A DNA stretch of 5,020 nucleotides, taken from positions 1 to 5,020 of the forward strand of contig JAITBO010000363.1 in the NCBI GenBank assembly GCA_031283505.1, in the 5' to 3' direction. Shown here piece by piece: positions 4,976 through 5,020 of this stretch. A program made the position numbers and the translations under genes. The notes beneath the pieces were generated by a model. That model made no database searches. It had not been told where the DNA came from and saw nothing but the letters and a program-made list of their open reading frames with translations. Position 1 is the first letter of the stretch. The number at the start of each line of letters is the position of its first letter. The DNA comes from Treponema sp. (lineage in GTDB: Bacteria > Spirochaetota > Spirochaetia > Treponematales > Breznakiellaceae).

Positions 4976-5020
4976 AAAATGGTAAAAAATATAAAGACAA
5001 AACCAACTGCGCATAACAGG
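4976..5020 (+). other. Gene end possibly running into an integron attC site
   Basis: The stop at 4973-4975 is followed by A-rich sequence and then ACTGCGCATAACAGG at the window edge. GCATAAC is close to the RYYYAAC inverse core that opens attC sites, which typically begin just after a cassette gene's stop. One of the seven positions does not fit (the A at the third), and the rest of the site would lie outside the window, so this is only a hint. Confidence 0.2.

Noticed and set aside
4624..5006. Minus-strand frames rich in Phe, Leu and Tyr opposite the GNAT fragment
   Set aside because: They look like membrane proteins only because A+T-rich antisense sequence gives hydrophobic codons; the plus strand has clear GNAT motifs.

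Overview
The window looks like a spirochaete chromosome segment, most likely from a Treponema-type organism of moderate to high G+C. The suggestion rests on the character of the lspA, Nif3-family and small membrane protein genes and is an inference, since no rRNA or other phylogenetic marker is present. Most of the window (1-4067) is compact, ordinary chromosomal coding DNA. The last kilobase is different: repeat-rich, gene-poor, then abruptly A+T-rich.

Layout. Positions 1-870 hold the 3' part of a plus-strand gene of unknown function that enters from outside the window. It meets, 11 bases away and tail to tail, a four-gene minus-strand cluster that reads from 4067 down to 882. In transcription order this encodes a membrane-anchored alpha/beta-hydrolase-like protein (4067-2511), a Nif3/YbgI-family dinuclear-metal protein (2507-1746), lipoprotein signal peptidase LspA (1707-1177) and a 100-residue two-helix membrane protein (1184-882). 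Spacings of 3 and 38 bases and a final 8-base overlap argue for one operon. A sigma70-like promoter candidate lies about 55 bases upstream of the first gene.

Positions 4068-4666 carry no convincing protein gene. They contain, in order, a possible short leader peptide with mutually exclusive hairpins, a triple CACGGAG repeat, a perfect 9-bp-stem palindrome, and a roughly 215-base element bounded by two nearly identical hairpins that differ by a compensated base pair. The last looks like a non-autonomous derivative of the IS200/IS605 group. Immediately next to it begins an A+T-rich 3' half of a GNAT acetyltransferase gene whose 5' half is absent, and the final bases resemble the start of an integron attC site.

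The operon combines envelope lipoprotein maturation (LspA) with three poorly understood partners. The most interesting protein is the first: it has the fold signature of an alpha/beta hydrolase, but the nucleophile is Asp instead of Ser and the expected His near the C-terminal DYSD motif is Pro, so it may be a periplasmic pseudoenzyme. The most interesting DNA is the accessory stretch from about 4170 to the end. I found no complete new defence or mobile system in the window.
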